DNA of 17,511 nt from Chloroflexota bacterium (GCA_016199325.1 JACQGW010000193.1:1-17511); one strand, 5' to 3'. Shown: positions 7,087 through 14,958, counted from the first letter of the stretch. The notes: generated by a model from the sequence alone, not told the origin. Numbers and translations: made by a program.

Positions 7087-7896
7087 ATGTCAACGTTTTC
7101 TTTCCCGTTTGGCGCCGGCCTGAGCCGCCGCGTGCTGCACAAAGCGAAACAGCTCCTGGTGCTCGCCCGTGGGGGCCAACAGCCCAGCACGAGCCCGGAG
7201 CCGTCGCCGGACGAGTCCTATCGGGCCGACTGGAACGAGGCGGCGCGGGCGGACGCCGTGACGGCCATCCTCAGCCCGCCGGACGGAAGCGCCAACGTCG
7301 AAAGCGTGTTCGACGAGGCCGGGCGGCTGGACGCCGATTGGATTCGCCGGTTCTTGCCGCCTCAGGCGACGGTGCTCGACGTCGGCTGCGGGATCGGGCG
7401 GATCGAGAAGTATCTGGCGCCCTACTGCCATCGCATGTGCAGCGTCGACGTCTCGGACGAGATGATCGCGCGGGCCCGGCAGCGGCTGGCAGGGCAACCA
7501 AACGTCGAGCTCTACCGCACGAGCGCGACCGACCTCTCGGTCTTCCCGGCCGCGACGTTCGACTTCGTCTTCTCGTACTTCGTCCTTCAGCATATGGATC
7601 ACGAGGACGCGTTCCTGGCCCTGCGGGAGATCGCCCGCGTCCTGAAGCCGGGGGGCCACGCGCTCCTCCAGTTCCCGAACTTCACGTCACCCATCTACGC
7701 GGCCACCTTCGTGCGCCAGGCCACCGCCCGCGACCGCCGTCCGGCGCGCGTGCGCCTCTACACCGCGGACTACGCGACGCGTGTGCTGTCTCTGGCCGGG
7801 ATCGAGGTCGAGCGCATCGAGACGAACCCGAGCGGCACCATGAACGAGAACGAGATTGTCGTCATCGCTCGCCGACAGGCCGGGACAGACGGTTAG
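7087..7896 (+). CDS. Class I SAM-dependent methyltransferase
   Basis: This 269-residue cytosolic enzyme has the usual Rossmann-type methyltransferase motifs. Motif I is VLDVGCGIGRIE (about residues 97-108), followed by the acidic SVDVSDEMIARAR, ATDLSVFPAATFDFVFSYF, and VLKPGGHALLQFPN. This is the Methyltransf_11/25 layout. The roughly 90-residue N-terminal region before motif I is not distinctive; residues 1-30 (FSFPFGAGLSRRVLHKAKQL) are basic and amphipathic. The ATG at 7087 follows AGGGGA closely; the ATG at 7082 is out of frame. It stands alone behind its own promoter, so the acceptor (small molecule, lipid or glycan) is unknown. A family A repeat begins at its stop codon. Confidence 0.88.
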   Translation: MSTFSFPFGAGLSRRVLHKAKQLLVLARGGQQPSTSPEPSPDESYRADWNEAARADAVTAILSPPDGSANVESVFDEAGRLDADWIRRFLPPQATVLDVGCGIGRIEKYLAPYCHRMCSVDVSDEMIARARQRLAGQPNVELYRTSATDLSVFPAATFDFVFSYFVLQHMDHEDAFLALREIARVLKPGGHALLQFPNFTSPIYAATFVRQATARDRRPARVRLYTADYATRVLSLAGIEVERIETNPSGTMNENEIVVIARRQAGTDG

Positions 7897-7986
7897 AGCG
7901 GTGCCGAGAGAGCACGAACCGCCAAGACGCCAAGATCGCCAAGGCAGACGCCAGGAGTATCGGTTGTTCGCTTGGTCAATCCCTCT
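7895..7986 (+). repeat. Family A repeat, copy 5 (directly after the methyltransferase stop)
   Basis: The stop TAG runs into AGCGGTGCCGAGAGAGCACG, AACCGCCAAGACGCCAAGAT, CGCCAAGGCAGACGCCAGGA and GTATCGGTTGTTCGCTTGGT, ending TCAATCCCTCTG. Sense to the upstream gene. This and the copy at 6608 define the full unit of about 85-90 bp. Confidence 0.8.
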
Positions 7987-8139
7987 GCGAGCCGCTCCAG
8001 CGACCAGCCGTCAGTCCTCAACGGAGCGCGCACTCGGCAAGTCCAACAGCGGTGATATTGCCGGAAGCTGATCGCTGATGGCTGACTGCTCACGTCTGAG
8101 CGTGACGATCGGGCAGATAGCAGCAGTACGAACGGTCTA
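7987..8139. other. Intergenic stretch with degenerate short repeats
   Basis: No gene is seen. It contains GTCCAACAG at 8041 and an AGCTGATCGCTGATGGCTGA type micro-repeat at about 8067-8087, a motif often dispersed in bacterial intergenic DNA. Confidence 0.4.
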
Positions 8140-8168
8140 TTGCCTGTCTCAGGCGTATCGCCTAGGAT
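8140..8168 (+). promoter_or_regulatory. Candidate promoter for the secreted modular protein
   Basis: TTGCCT (8140-8145) and TAGGAT (8163-8168) are separated by 17 nt; each matches 4 of 6 consensus positions. Transcription would start near 8175, leaving a leader of about 85 nt before the ATG at 8261. Moderate matches only. Confidence 0.3.
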
Positions 8169-8260
8169 GGGAACCGCCAGTACGTTCGGCGCGTTCTTCG
8201 GGCGCGTCACCATCGACAACGGGAAACGACGCGAGACGACGCGAAATGAGAGGTAGGTAG

Positions 8261-11200
8261 ATGGCTACGATCACGCTCCTCCGACCATGGCTCACCCTGG
8301 CGGTGATCGGCGCGTTTCTGTTCGGAGCGCTCGTCACCTCCGACCGGCCCACTCCCCGGGCCCGGGCGCAGCAAACGTCCGCAACCTGGGAGGCGCCGGC
8401 CAGTGGAGATGTGAACGCCAGCGCCAACGGGGTAACGCTCAAGACGTACGGGGATTGCGCGGTCACCTCCGCTGCCAACCAGGCCGGCCGTCCTGCCATT
8501 CGCCTGAACAGCGTGGGCTTTGGCTGCATCGAGGTCTCCGACGCCTACATCTTCAGCGGCGACCACAAGAACGTCCGCATCGACATCGACTACTACGACG
8601 ACGGCGCCGGCAAGTGGGTCTCGTTCCAGTACGATTCCCCCGGCACGACCGTCGCCGAGATATACAAGCAGGGGCCGTACTTCTCCCGGAGCGGACCGGT
8701 CGGCTGGAAGACGAAGACCTACTACTTGACCGACGCCTACTTCGGCAATCGGCAGAACGCCAGCGCCGACCTCCGGTTCTTGGAGCAGGACCAGGCCGGG
8801 ACGCTCTACCTCAACAAGGTCACCATCACACGAGACCAGACAGCTCCGACCTACGAAAACGCGACGAACGTCAGCTTCACCGCTCCCAACACCGACAGCG
8901 GGCTGGCGCTGAAAACCTCCGGCGACTGCTCCGTCAATCCTGTCGCCGACAAGGACGGGCGCGCCGCCATCCGGCTCGGCACCCAGAGTCAGAACCAGGG
9001 CTTCGCCTGTTTCGCCGTCGACAAGACCTACATCGACAGCGGCAACCACCCGAACGTCCGCATCGACATCGACTACTACGACGACGGCAGCGGCAAGTGG
9101 CTCTCGTTCCAGTACGATGCCGAAGGCAACAGCTTCAAGCAGGCGCCGTATGTCTACCGAGGTGGACCGGCCGGCTGGAAGACGAAGACCATCTACCTGA
9201 CCGACGCCTACTTCGGCAAGCGAGAGAACGACGGCGCCGACCTCCGCTTCCACGAGCAGGACGTCGCCGGGACGCTCCACATCAGCAAGGTCACCATTAC
9301 CCGGGATCAAACGGCGCCGACGTACACCAGCTCGACCAGCGTCAGCTTCACCGCTCCCGGCACCGAAAACGGGCTGACCCTCGTCGTCCTCGGCGACGCC
9401 GACTCGGCGGCGACCGCGGCGACGGTCGGCGGCCGCTCGGCCATCCAGATCTCGGCCAACGGCTACGCCTACTTCGACGTCCACAACACCTTCATCTATC
9501 AGGGCAAGACCAGTAACGGCACCGGCGAGACTATCACCGACGTCCAGGTCGAGGTCTCCTACTACGATCGCGGCTACGGCTTCTTCTATCTCCAGTGGGA
9601 TTCGACGGCGACGGCCATTCCGGCCAACTTCCCAAGCCAGTCGTTCAACAACGGGCTGCGCACCGACAACGTCGTCTACCTGACGAACACGAACACCTGG
9701 CTGACCTACACCTTCAACATCCCGAACGTCTACTTCGGCGGCCGCTATCTCCTGGGCACCCTGGCCGACCTCCGGATTACCTACCCGATCGATGTGAACG
9801 CGCAGAGCGCCAATCAGGGCAACCTGCTGGCGTTCGACAAGGTCACGATCACGCGCTCGACGACGCCGCTCGACCGCGCCGGCACGCTGAACGGCCTCCA
9901 TCCCGGCTACGGCGACCCCGTCGTCGTGTGGACACGTCTGGCGCAGGTCAACGATCGCGGCCATGGTCTCTACCAGGTCGAGGGCAACGGTGCCGCGGCG
10001 GCGACCGCCACGACAATCCCGGTCGCCGATGGCGACGCCGCCACGAGCACAACGCAGGTCCGCCAGGCCAGCGGCGGCTCCATCAGCTTCGACGTGAACG
10101 ACAACTACATCCTGAACGGCAACGCCTACGACGTCTACGTCGGCGTCGAGTACTACGACGAGGCGTTCGGCACCTTCTGGCTGGAGTACGACGCCGGCTC
10201 CAGCAACCGCGCCAAGCAGACGAGTACGGTGACCGGTGGCACGACCGGGGCGCTGAAGCGGACGTACTTCTACCTGACCGACGCCTACTTTGGCAACGGC
10301 CAGGAGGGCGGGGCGGACTTCCGCATCAAGACGTCGGGCACGACGCTGAAAGTGAAGACGGTCTACGTCGCGCGGACCCCCGGCGGCCAGGTGCAGCCGC
10401 GCGCCACGGTGAACACGTCGGCGATCCCGAGCTTCTCGAAGACGCAGCGGGTCGTCGCCGCCCATTACTTCCCGGTCTTCGACGGCTACTACCCGAAGCT
10501 CTGGCCGGGGCCGGAAGGTCGGACCTACCCGCTGATCGGGCCGGCCGGCGCCGACTCGACGACCCACATCCTGACGAGCTATAGCTGGCGGTCGGTCGCG
10601 GCGCTTAAGCAGGAGATGGAGGACGCCAAGGCGGCCGGCATCGACATGCTGATCGTCTGGTACAGCGGCAGCACCTTCGACGCCGCCTACGGCGGGGTCA
10701 CGATGCTCCGGAACCTCGTCGCGGCGGCCCGGCAGGTCAGCAATCCGCCGAAGCTGGGCATCCTACTCGACCCCTTCATGCTGTACGCCGAGAGCGTCCT
10801 CAAGACGGGCTCGACGAAGGTGGACCTGACCGACGCCAACGCCAAGGGCCTCTACCTCAAATACGCCGTCGACTTCTTCTCCATCGTGCCGACCGATCTC
10901 TGGGCGGCCATCGACGGGCGGCCGGTCATCTTCGCCTACTACCAGGGGCCGGAGAACATCACGAAGTACGACAAGACGCTGTTCTCGTCGCTGTCGGGCG
11001 GCTTCGAGCGGGCCTTCGGCGTCCGGCCGTACGTGATCCCCGACTTCCTCTACGACCCGACCGGCACCTACGGCATCTACGAGCCCAACGGCGCGGTTCC
11101 GAGCACCGCCGTCGACGAGTTCTTCTCCTGGGCAGCGGGCTACTGCGACAACTGTCCGACCGAAGCGCCCGGCTACGCCCAGAACAACGTGATGGAGATC

Positions 11201-12250
11201 GGCCCCGGCTTCAACGACGGCACGCTCGTGCGCAACCGCGAGGACGGCGCTTTTTACACGCGGAGCTGGCAGCGGGCCATTGCCAAGGGCATGCACCTGG
11301 TGGGAATCGACACCTTCAACTACTGGGTGGAAGGCGCCCCCATCGGCAACTCCGACCTGTACGGCAAGCAGTACCTGGACCTGACGAAGACGTATGCCGC
11401 GCTCTACAAGCAGACGACGTACGGCGGCGCGACGACGGCCGGCACGACGCTTGGGACGACGAACAGCACGAGCGGCGTGTACCTGGACCGGCCACGCGGC
11501 GACTCCGGGACGGCGGTGGTCACGAAGGACGGCAAGGAAGGGCGGTCGCCGGTCGGCTACAGCATGTTCTTCTCGATCCACGACAGCTTCCTCTTCAACG
11601 TGCCGAACGGGACGTCGATCCAGGTCGCGGTGGAGTACTGGGACGAGGCGCCGACGGCGACGGAGGATTCGTTCTTCGACCTGAAGTACGATGGGCAGAG
11701 TGACCGCTTCACGGCGAAGCGACAGGGCATCCAGCACTCGAAGACGTGGAAGACGGCGACCTTCTCGATCACCGATGCGGCGTTCCGCAATCGGCAGGAT
11801 GAGAAGAACGACTTCGCCCTGATAGCGCAGAGCCCCGGCAGCCTGATCGTCCGGTCGATCCAGGTGACCCGCCCGGCCAGCATGGTCACGAAGATCGCGA
11901 CGTCGCGAGCCGGCATGCGGGTCGACATCGGCGTCGACAACAGCGGCGCGGCCATCGTGCCGGCAGCGCAGACGCTCCAGGTCACCTACGTGGACGGCAG
12001 CGCCGGCACGTGGACGGCGGCGGTCGACAAGGCCTGGCTGACGTTGAGCGCGAACAGCGGCACGGCGCCGCAGACGATCAGTCTGTTTGTCGACCCGTCC
12101 AAGATGGGCGCGGCGGCGGATGTGGCGACGGTCACGTTCACGGCGTCCAACGGTCTGGAGACGAAGGTGACCGTCTACGCCCGGATCGGGCAGGCGCCCC
12201 ACAAGATCTACATTCCGTACGCGCTGGTGAAGTACACCGGCGGTTGGTAG
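8261..12250 (+). CDS. Large secreted modular protein: carbohydrate-binding-like modules around a GH99/GH71-like barrel
   Basis: This 1329-residue exported protein has a signal peptide at residues 1 to about 37 (hydrophobic LTLAVIGAFLFGALV, cleavage after ARA-QQ). Beta-sandwich modules follow at about 39-190, 203-350, 360-545 and 553-706, sharing DIDYYDDG..KW.SFQYD and YLTDAYFGNR..ADLRF. The middle (about 730-1048) looks like a GH99/GH71-type TIM barrel: VVAAHYFPVFDGYYP, GIDMLIVWYSG, then TFNYWVEG near 1018-1025 before a YLDL segment. In GH99-like enzymes I know this last motif as FNEWxEG, so tyrosine replaces the usual glutamate at 1021. A fifth module lies at about 1067-1207, a BACON-like domain at 1210-1308, and a KIYIPYALV tail. 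Likely role: binding or cleaving extracellular polysaccharide. RBS is GAGAGG before ATG 8261. Confidence 0.8.
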   Translation: MATITLLRPWLTLAVIGAFLFGALVTSDRPTPRARAQQTSATWEAPASGDVNASANGVTLKTYGDCAVTSAANQAGRPAIRLNSVGFGCIEVSDAYIFSGDHKNVRIDIDYYDDGAGKWVSFQYDSPGTTVAEIYKQGPYFSRSGPVGWKTKTYYLTDAYFGNRQNASADLRFLEQDQAGTLYLNKVTITRDQTAPTYENATNVSFTAPNTDSGLALKTSGDCSVNPVADKDGRAAIRLGTQSQNQGFACFAVDKTYIDSGNHPNVRIDIDYYDDGSGKWLSFQYDAEGNSFKQAPYVYRGGPAGWKTKTIYLTDAYFGKRENDGADLRFHEQDVAGTLHISKVTITRDQTAPTYTSSTSVSFTAPGTENGLTLVVLGDADSAATAATVGGRSAIQISANGYAYFDVHNTFIYQGKTSNGTGETITDVQVEVSYYDRGYGFFYLQWDSTATAIPANFPSQSFNNGLRTDNVVYLTNTNTWLTYTFNIPNVYFGGRYLLGTLADLRITYPIDVNAQSANQGNLLAFDKVTITRSTTPLDRAGTLNGLHPGYGDPVVVWTRLAQVNDRGHGLYQVEGNGAAAATATTIPVADGDAATSTTQVRQASGGSISFDVNDNYILNGNAYDVYVGVEYYDEAFGTFWLEYDAGSSNRAKQTSTVTGGTTGALKRTYFYLTDAYFGNGQEGGADFRIKTSGTTLKVKTVYVARTPGGQVQPRATVNTSAIPSFSKTQRVVAAHYFPVFDGYYPKLWPGPEGRTYPLIGPAGADSTTHILTSYSWRSVAALKQEMEDAKAAGIDMLIVWYSGSTFDAAYGGVTMLRNLVAAARQVSNPPKLGILLDPFMLYAESVLKTGSTKVDLTDANAKGLYLKYAVDFFSIVPTDLWAAIDGRPVIFAYYQGPENITKYDKTLFSSLSGGFERAFGVRPYVIPDFLYDPTGTYGIYEPNGAVPSTAVDEFFSWAAGYCDNCPTEAPGYAQNNVMEIGPGFNDGTLVRNREDGAFYTRSWQRAIAKGMHLVGIDTFNYWVEGAPIGNSDLYGKQYLDLTKTYAALYKQTTYGGATTAGTTLGTTNSTSGVYLDRPRGDSGTAVVTKDGKEGRSPVGYSMFFSIHDSFLFNVPNGTSIQVAVEYWDEAPTATEDSFFDLKYDGQSDRFTAKRQGIQHSKTWKTATFSITDAAFRNRQDEKNDFALIAQSPGSLIVRSIQVTRPASMVTKIATSRAGMRVDIGVDNSGAAIVPAAQTLQVTYVDGSAGTWTAAVDKAWLTLSANSGTAPQTISLFVDPSKMGAAADVATVTFTASNGLETKVTVYARIGQAPHKIYIPYALVKYTGGW
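8569..9118 (+). repeat. Near-identical internal repeat segments in the secreted protein gene
   Basis: Positions 8569-8635 and 9052-9118 match at 64 of 67 bases (offset 483 bp, 161 codons) and encode the DIDYYDDG.GKW.SFQYD segment of modules 1 and 2. This points to recent duplication or gene conversion; modules 3-5 are clearly more diverged. Confidence 0.75.
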
Positions 12251-12270
12251 CCGGGGGCTCCAAGGCGGGA

Positions 12271-12320
12271 GCTCGTAGGAACTCGTAGGAACTCGTGGGG
12301 GCTGTGGGGGCTCGTAGGGT
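12271..12320 (+). repeat. 10-bp tandem repeat (CTCGTAGGAA type)
   Basis: About five units with a 10-nt period follow the secreted-protein gene: GCTCGTAGGA, ACTCGTAGGA, ACTCGTGGGG, GCTGTGGGGG, CTCGTAGGGT. The first units are nearly identical and the later ones drift to G-runs. No gene is seen here. Confidence 0.6.
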
Positions 12321-12338
12321 AGGGGGCGTTGGGGTTCT

Positions 12339-12422
12339 GTCATGCTGAGCCGCAGCGAGCAAGCATCTCTCCGGTTCAAGTCGACGGTGTCGGGGAGATG
12401 TTTCGCTGCGGCTCAACATGAC
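12339..12422. repeat. Family B palindrome, copy 3 (imperfect)
   Basis: The left arm from 12339 (GTCATGCTGAGCCGCAGCGA) pairs with 12391-12422, but it has a small insertion (GAGCAAGC for GAAGC) and a few substitutions (ATGTTTCG, CTCAACATGAC). This is a decaying copy. It lies directly upstream of the vapBC relic. Confidence 0.7.
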
Positions 12423-12447
12423 GGGGTGGGGCCGCCGGGATCACGAG

Positions 12448-12590
12448 AAGGACTGGATTCGCCGGGAATTGGGGTGAGGCGGCCATCGACTGAACGATCG
12501 GTCTACGATGTGGACGCCTCCATCGTCGTCCGGTGGGATCGTGAGAAACGCTCTCGGCGATAGTTTCCTCTAACTCTCCGACCGGAGGGC
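12448..12590 (+). pseudogene. Relic of a vapBC-type toxin-antitoxin locus
   Basis: Three segments match the intact pair downstream, in the same order. First, 12448-12475 (AAGGACTGGATTCGCCGGGA) corresponds to the antitoxin end KDWIR.E.G. Second, 12488-12535 (GACTGA.., then GTGGACGCCTCCATCGTCGT) corresponds to the toxin start; translated it gives VYDVDASIVVRW against FYVVDASIVVRW. Third, 12544-12558 (AGAAACGCTCTCGGC) is identical to 13320-13334 at the toxin end. The toxin centre (roughly 320 bp) and most of the antitoxin are missing. It therefore cannot make the PIN fold. It arose by internal deletion of a duplicated or related locus. Confidence 0.75.
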
Positions 12591-12605
12591 CTGGCGGCTT
12601 TCAAG

Positions 12606-12636
12606 CCCCCTTCAGGGCAATAGCAGGGGGTATAAT
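12606..12636 (+). promoter_or_regulatory. Promoter -10 box with flanking inverted repeat upstream of the antitoxin gene
   Basis: A perfect TATAAT lies at 12631-12636; no convincing -35 is seen at 17 nt. CCCCC (12606-12610) and GGGGG (12626-12630) form an inverted repeat ending right at the -10 box, a plausible operator for autoregulation by the toxin-antitoxin complex. Initiation near 12643 would leave a leader of only about 13 nt starting at the AAGGAGG ribosome binding site. Confidence 0.4.
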
Positions 12637-12655
12637 AGCCTTGAAGGAGGCATCC

Positions 12656-12943
12656 ATGAAACAGAGGAAAGAGCAGGACGAGCCAGTATTCGAGCAACCA
12701 GGCGCCGCGATCAGGCGAGGCCGGCGAGGGCGCCTGGTGTTTCTAAGAAACACCACCTACACGGTTGACGAGCTGCCCGCGTTGATCGAGAAGCTGCGCC
12801 GTGAGGAAGTTCCGGCCGCAGAGATCGAGCGACGACGACGATTGGCAAAGCGGGCAGACCGTTGGCGCCAGGAGATGCCCGTCATCGAAACGCCGGTCAA
12901 GGACTGGATCCGCTCGGAGCGCGGAGAGCAGATTATTGACTGA
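12656..12943 (+). CDS. Probable antitoxin of a VapBC-type pair
   Basis: This 95-residue, highly charged protein (RRGRRGRLVFLRN, then IEKLRREE..AEIERRRRLAKRADRW) is directly upstream of and overlaps a PIN-domain toxin gene. I do not recognise a specific antitoxin family. The basic N-terminal half may bind DNA and the acidic/helical C-terminal half may wrap the toxin, which is the general antitoxin plan. The ATG at 12656 has AAGGAGG at 12643-12649, a very good ribosome binding site; a TTG at 12641 would lie on top of it. The call rests mainly on position and size. Its C-terminal KDWIR.E.G is also preserved in the relic upstream, showing that the two genes travel together. Confidence 0.65.
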   Translation: MKQRKEQDEPVFEQPGAAIRRGRRGRLVFLRNTTYTVDELPALIEKLRREEVPAAEIERRRRLAKRADRWRQEMPVIETPVKDWIRSERGEQIID

Positions 12944-13385
12944 CCGGCCGTTCTATGTTGTGGACGCCTCCATTGTGGTCCGCTGGTATTTGCGGAACGA
13001 GCCGTATCTGGCGCAGGCGCTCCAGGTGCTGGAGGACTATCAGGAAAACCGGATCAACCTGCTGGCTCCGGACAATCTGCGTCTCGAAGTGGCCGGGGCC
13101 ATTCGCCAGGCGGTCACCGGCCGGGTCGTGAGGCCCGCCCGGGGCGAACAGATGCTTCAGGACTTCCTGGCCTGGCAGATTCCGATGGTGGCCTTCAGCG
13201 ATCTGATCATGCCTGCTTTCCAGTTGAGCGTTCGCATGGGTTGTAGCTTCTACGACGCGATCTATCTGACGGTAGCCAAGGAGCAGCAGCTTCCGGTGAT
13301 TCACGCTGATGATCGGCTCAGAAACGCTCTCGGCAATCGCTTCCCCCTCGCTCTCTGGATCGAGGACTATCAGCCGGCCCGCTGA
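12936..13385 (+). CDS. vapC: PIN-domain ribonuclease toxin (VapC family)
   Basis: This 149-residue PIN-domain protein probably cleaves RNA in a metal-dependent way and is neutralised by the overlapping antitoxin. The acidic active site is intact: D10 (YVVDASIVVRWYL), E51 (LRLEVAGAIR), D107 (FYDAIYLTVA) and D125/D126 (VIHADDRLRNAL). Length and spacing are normal for VapC. The TTG at 12936 overlaps the last 8 nt of the antitoxin gene and has GGAGAG 7 nt upstream. A GTG at 12960 would delete the strand before the first catalytic Asp and is less likely. The open frame upstream to 12801 overlaps the antitoxin and is a shadow. Confidence 0.88.
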   Translation: MTDRPFYVVDASIVVRWYLRNEPYLAQALQVLEDYQENRINLLAPDNLRLEVAGAIRQAVTGRVVRPARGEQMLQDFLAWQIPMVAFSDLIMPAFQLSVRMGCSFYDAIYLTVAKEQQLPVIHADDRLRNALGNRFPLALWIEDYQPAR

Positions 13386-13500
13386 CGGCCCAGAAGACAT
13401 ACCGGCGGCCGCCCGCTGGCTGCCCGGCCAGCGTCCCGCGCCGCCAGATCCTCGACATTGGGGGTGCTTCCTCCCAGAGCACCTCCCAGAAATGCTCAGC

Positions 13501-13580
13501 CGGCTACCAAGGGTCATTCCTGGCGGAACCCTTGGCGTTCTTGGCGTCTTGGCGGTTCGACATCTCTGCCAGCGGCTCCA
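13501..13580 (-). repeat. Family A repeat, copy 6 (after the XRE regulator stop)
   Basis: On the minus strand, soon after the regulator's TGA, the sequence reads GGCAGAGATGTCGAACCGCC, AAGACGCCAAGAACGCCAAG, GGTTCCGCCAGGAATGACCC. Core and CCGCCAGGAAT segment match the other copies; the far end diverges. Sense to the upstream gene. The rest of 13386-13500 shows nothing I can identify. Confidence 0.65.
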
Positions 13581-13586
13581 GTCCGA

Positions 13587-14588
13587 TCACGCGTCCTGGT
13601 CCTGACCCGCTGCTCCCTGCCCCTGCTGGCGCTCGTCGGCAGTTCCGTGGCCGGTAGCGTGCGAGCCGACCAGCACCTCCAGGTCGTCGGTCAGAGCGTT
13701 CATGCGGAGAGCGGCTTCGAGCATCGCATCACACCACACGACGACCCGGTGCTCCTCCGGCATCTGCATCTTGATCAGATCCGGATAGACGACGAGCGGG
13801 CTCAGCAGATTGCGGAGATGGTGGACGAGGGCGACGACGACCTGCCTGACAGTTTTGAGCCGCTCCGCCGAACGGGCCTGATCGTCCCGGCGCCCTCCTG
13901 TGGCGACGTCGCGCAGAAGGGACTCGACCGCCTGTTCAACGGCCCGTTTCTCATCGGCCGGAACGCCCTCGTCGGCGAGCAGTCGCTCAAGCTTCGCCAC
14001 AGCAGCCGACGTGTGGTCTGCGCCGAGCCCGGCGACACGACTGCGGCGCTTCTCTCCGGGTTGACCCAGGACCTGCGCGGCTGTGGATCTCAACCGGGAG
14101 TCGAGGGGGCTGGCCGCTTCGGCGTCGGCGATCCGCCGGTAGAGCCTCCGAGCTGCTTCCGCCCTCCCGTCGAACAGCAACTGCTGCACGCTCCGGTAGC
14201 CGTGCCAACGATCGAGGCGCTGGCCCAGGTCGTCCAGGATCATCTCCACCTCGTCCTCGTCTCTCGTAACGAGGAGCGTGCCCATCAGGAGCTTGACGAG
14301 CGCCGCCGTCGCAGGGTACGAGGCGGCCGCCAGCGACACCGCGAGTGCCGGTGGCAGGCCAGCGGCGGCGAGGAGCTTCTGCGTCTCCTGGACCGAGAGC
14401 TCCAGGCTTCGGCTGAGCACGATCGCCTGGCCGGGAGTGGGCCGTCTGGCGCCGCTCTCGAGCAGCGAAATGAAACCCTGCGAGACGCCTGCTCCTCGCG
14501 CCAGTTGGGCCTGACTGAATCCCTTCTTGCGGCGAAAGGCGCGCAGGAGCCGGCCGAATTTCTCGGCGGGTTCGCGCGGTGCGGGCAT
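13587..14588 (-). CDS. XRE-family HTH regulator with C-terminal histidine-kinase-like phosphoacceptor helix
   Basis: The protein has 333 residues. Residues about 8-65 are a typical XRE helix-turn-helix (FGRLLRAFRRKKGFSQAQLA, then GVSQGFISLLESGARRPT). The middle (about 80-240) is helical and unrecognised. Residues about 250-305 resemble the DHp (HisKA) hairpin of sensor kinases: VVALVHHLRNLLSPL with H256 in the HxLRN position, then ALRMNALTDDLEVL. No N, G1 or G2 boxes of an ATPase domain follow; the protein ends in a low-complexity tail (GTADERQQGQGAAGQDQDA). It may be an unusual one- or two-component regulator, or a phosphotransfer or dimerisation version. Start ATG 14588 lies just before the HTH; upstream extension to 14963 is repeat DNA. 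It is divergent from the response regulator. Confidence 0.78.
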   Translation of the reverse strand: MPAPREPAEKFGRLLRAFRRKKGFSQAQLARGAGVSQGFISLLESGARRPTPGQAIVLSRSLELSVQETQKLLAAAGLPPALAVSLAAASYPATAALVKLLMGTLLVTRDEDEVEMILDDLGQRLDRWHGYRSVQQLLFDGRAEAARRLYRRIADAEAASPLDSRLRSTAAQVLGQPGEKRRSRVAGLGADHTSAAVAKLERLLADEGVPADEKRAVEQAVESLLRDVATGGRRDDQARSAERLKTVRQVVVALVHHLRNLLSPLVVYPDLIKMQMPEEHRVVVWCDAMLEAALRMNALTDDLEVLVGSHATGHGTADERQQGQGAAGQDQDA

Positions 14589-14958
14589 CCTCAGAGCGAC
14601 TCCAAAGGAAGGGAGATAGCGAGCTCGCGCCAGTAGAGCATAGCGCCAAACCGCGTCACGTATCGCGGCCGACGCGATCAACTCCTGGGCGTACTCGCCA
14701 GATCCGGCAAGGGGGGGCCCGTCTGGCAGCGCGCGACCTGCGACTTCGCATCGCGCTTCCGCGGGCGGTGGCACCCGGCACATCTGTTGGAGATTGGCTG
14801 ACCCATCCCTCGCCATGCTGAGCCGCAGCGAAGTATCTCCCGGAGGTTGGCGAACGTGCGCGTCGCGGGGCCTGCGACCGTCATTGTCACGCTGAGCCTG
14901 GGTGACCGCTCGGTCTGCTACCAACGGCTCCCGCGTCGCGGGACGTGCGACCGCCATT
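14589..14958. other. Repeat-filled gap upstream of the XRE regulator
   Basis: No gene is seen. It holds repeat C' copy 1 (14706-14760, starting GGCAAGGGGGGGCCCGTCTG), a half copy of the family B palindrome (14813-14843) and a degenerate one (about 14884-14898). A 38-nt segment at 14861-14898 recurs at 14934-14971 (CGTCGCGGG..TGCGACCG..ATTGTCA.GCTGAGCC). Confidence 0.6.

Noticed and set aside
8207..10567. Long antisense open frame (786 codons) opposite the secreted protein gene
   Set aside because: It is a GC-rich shadow: Val/Asp/Gly/Arg-rich, with no recognisable domain, fully antisense to a protein with clear signal peptide and modules.
10763..12379. Antisense open frame of 538 codons
   Set aside because: Shadow of the same gene; the start lies in the tandem and palindromic repeats and the sequence is Arg-rich low complexity.
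12271..12422. CRISPR-like array from repeated units
   Set aside because: Units are 10 bp tandem repeats without spacers, followed by a palindrome; no cas genes are near.
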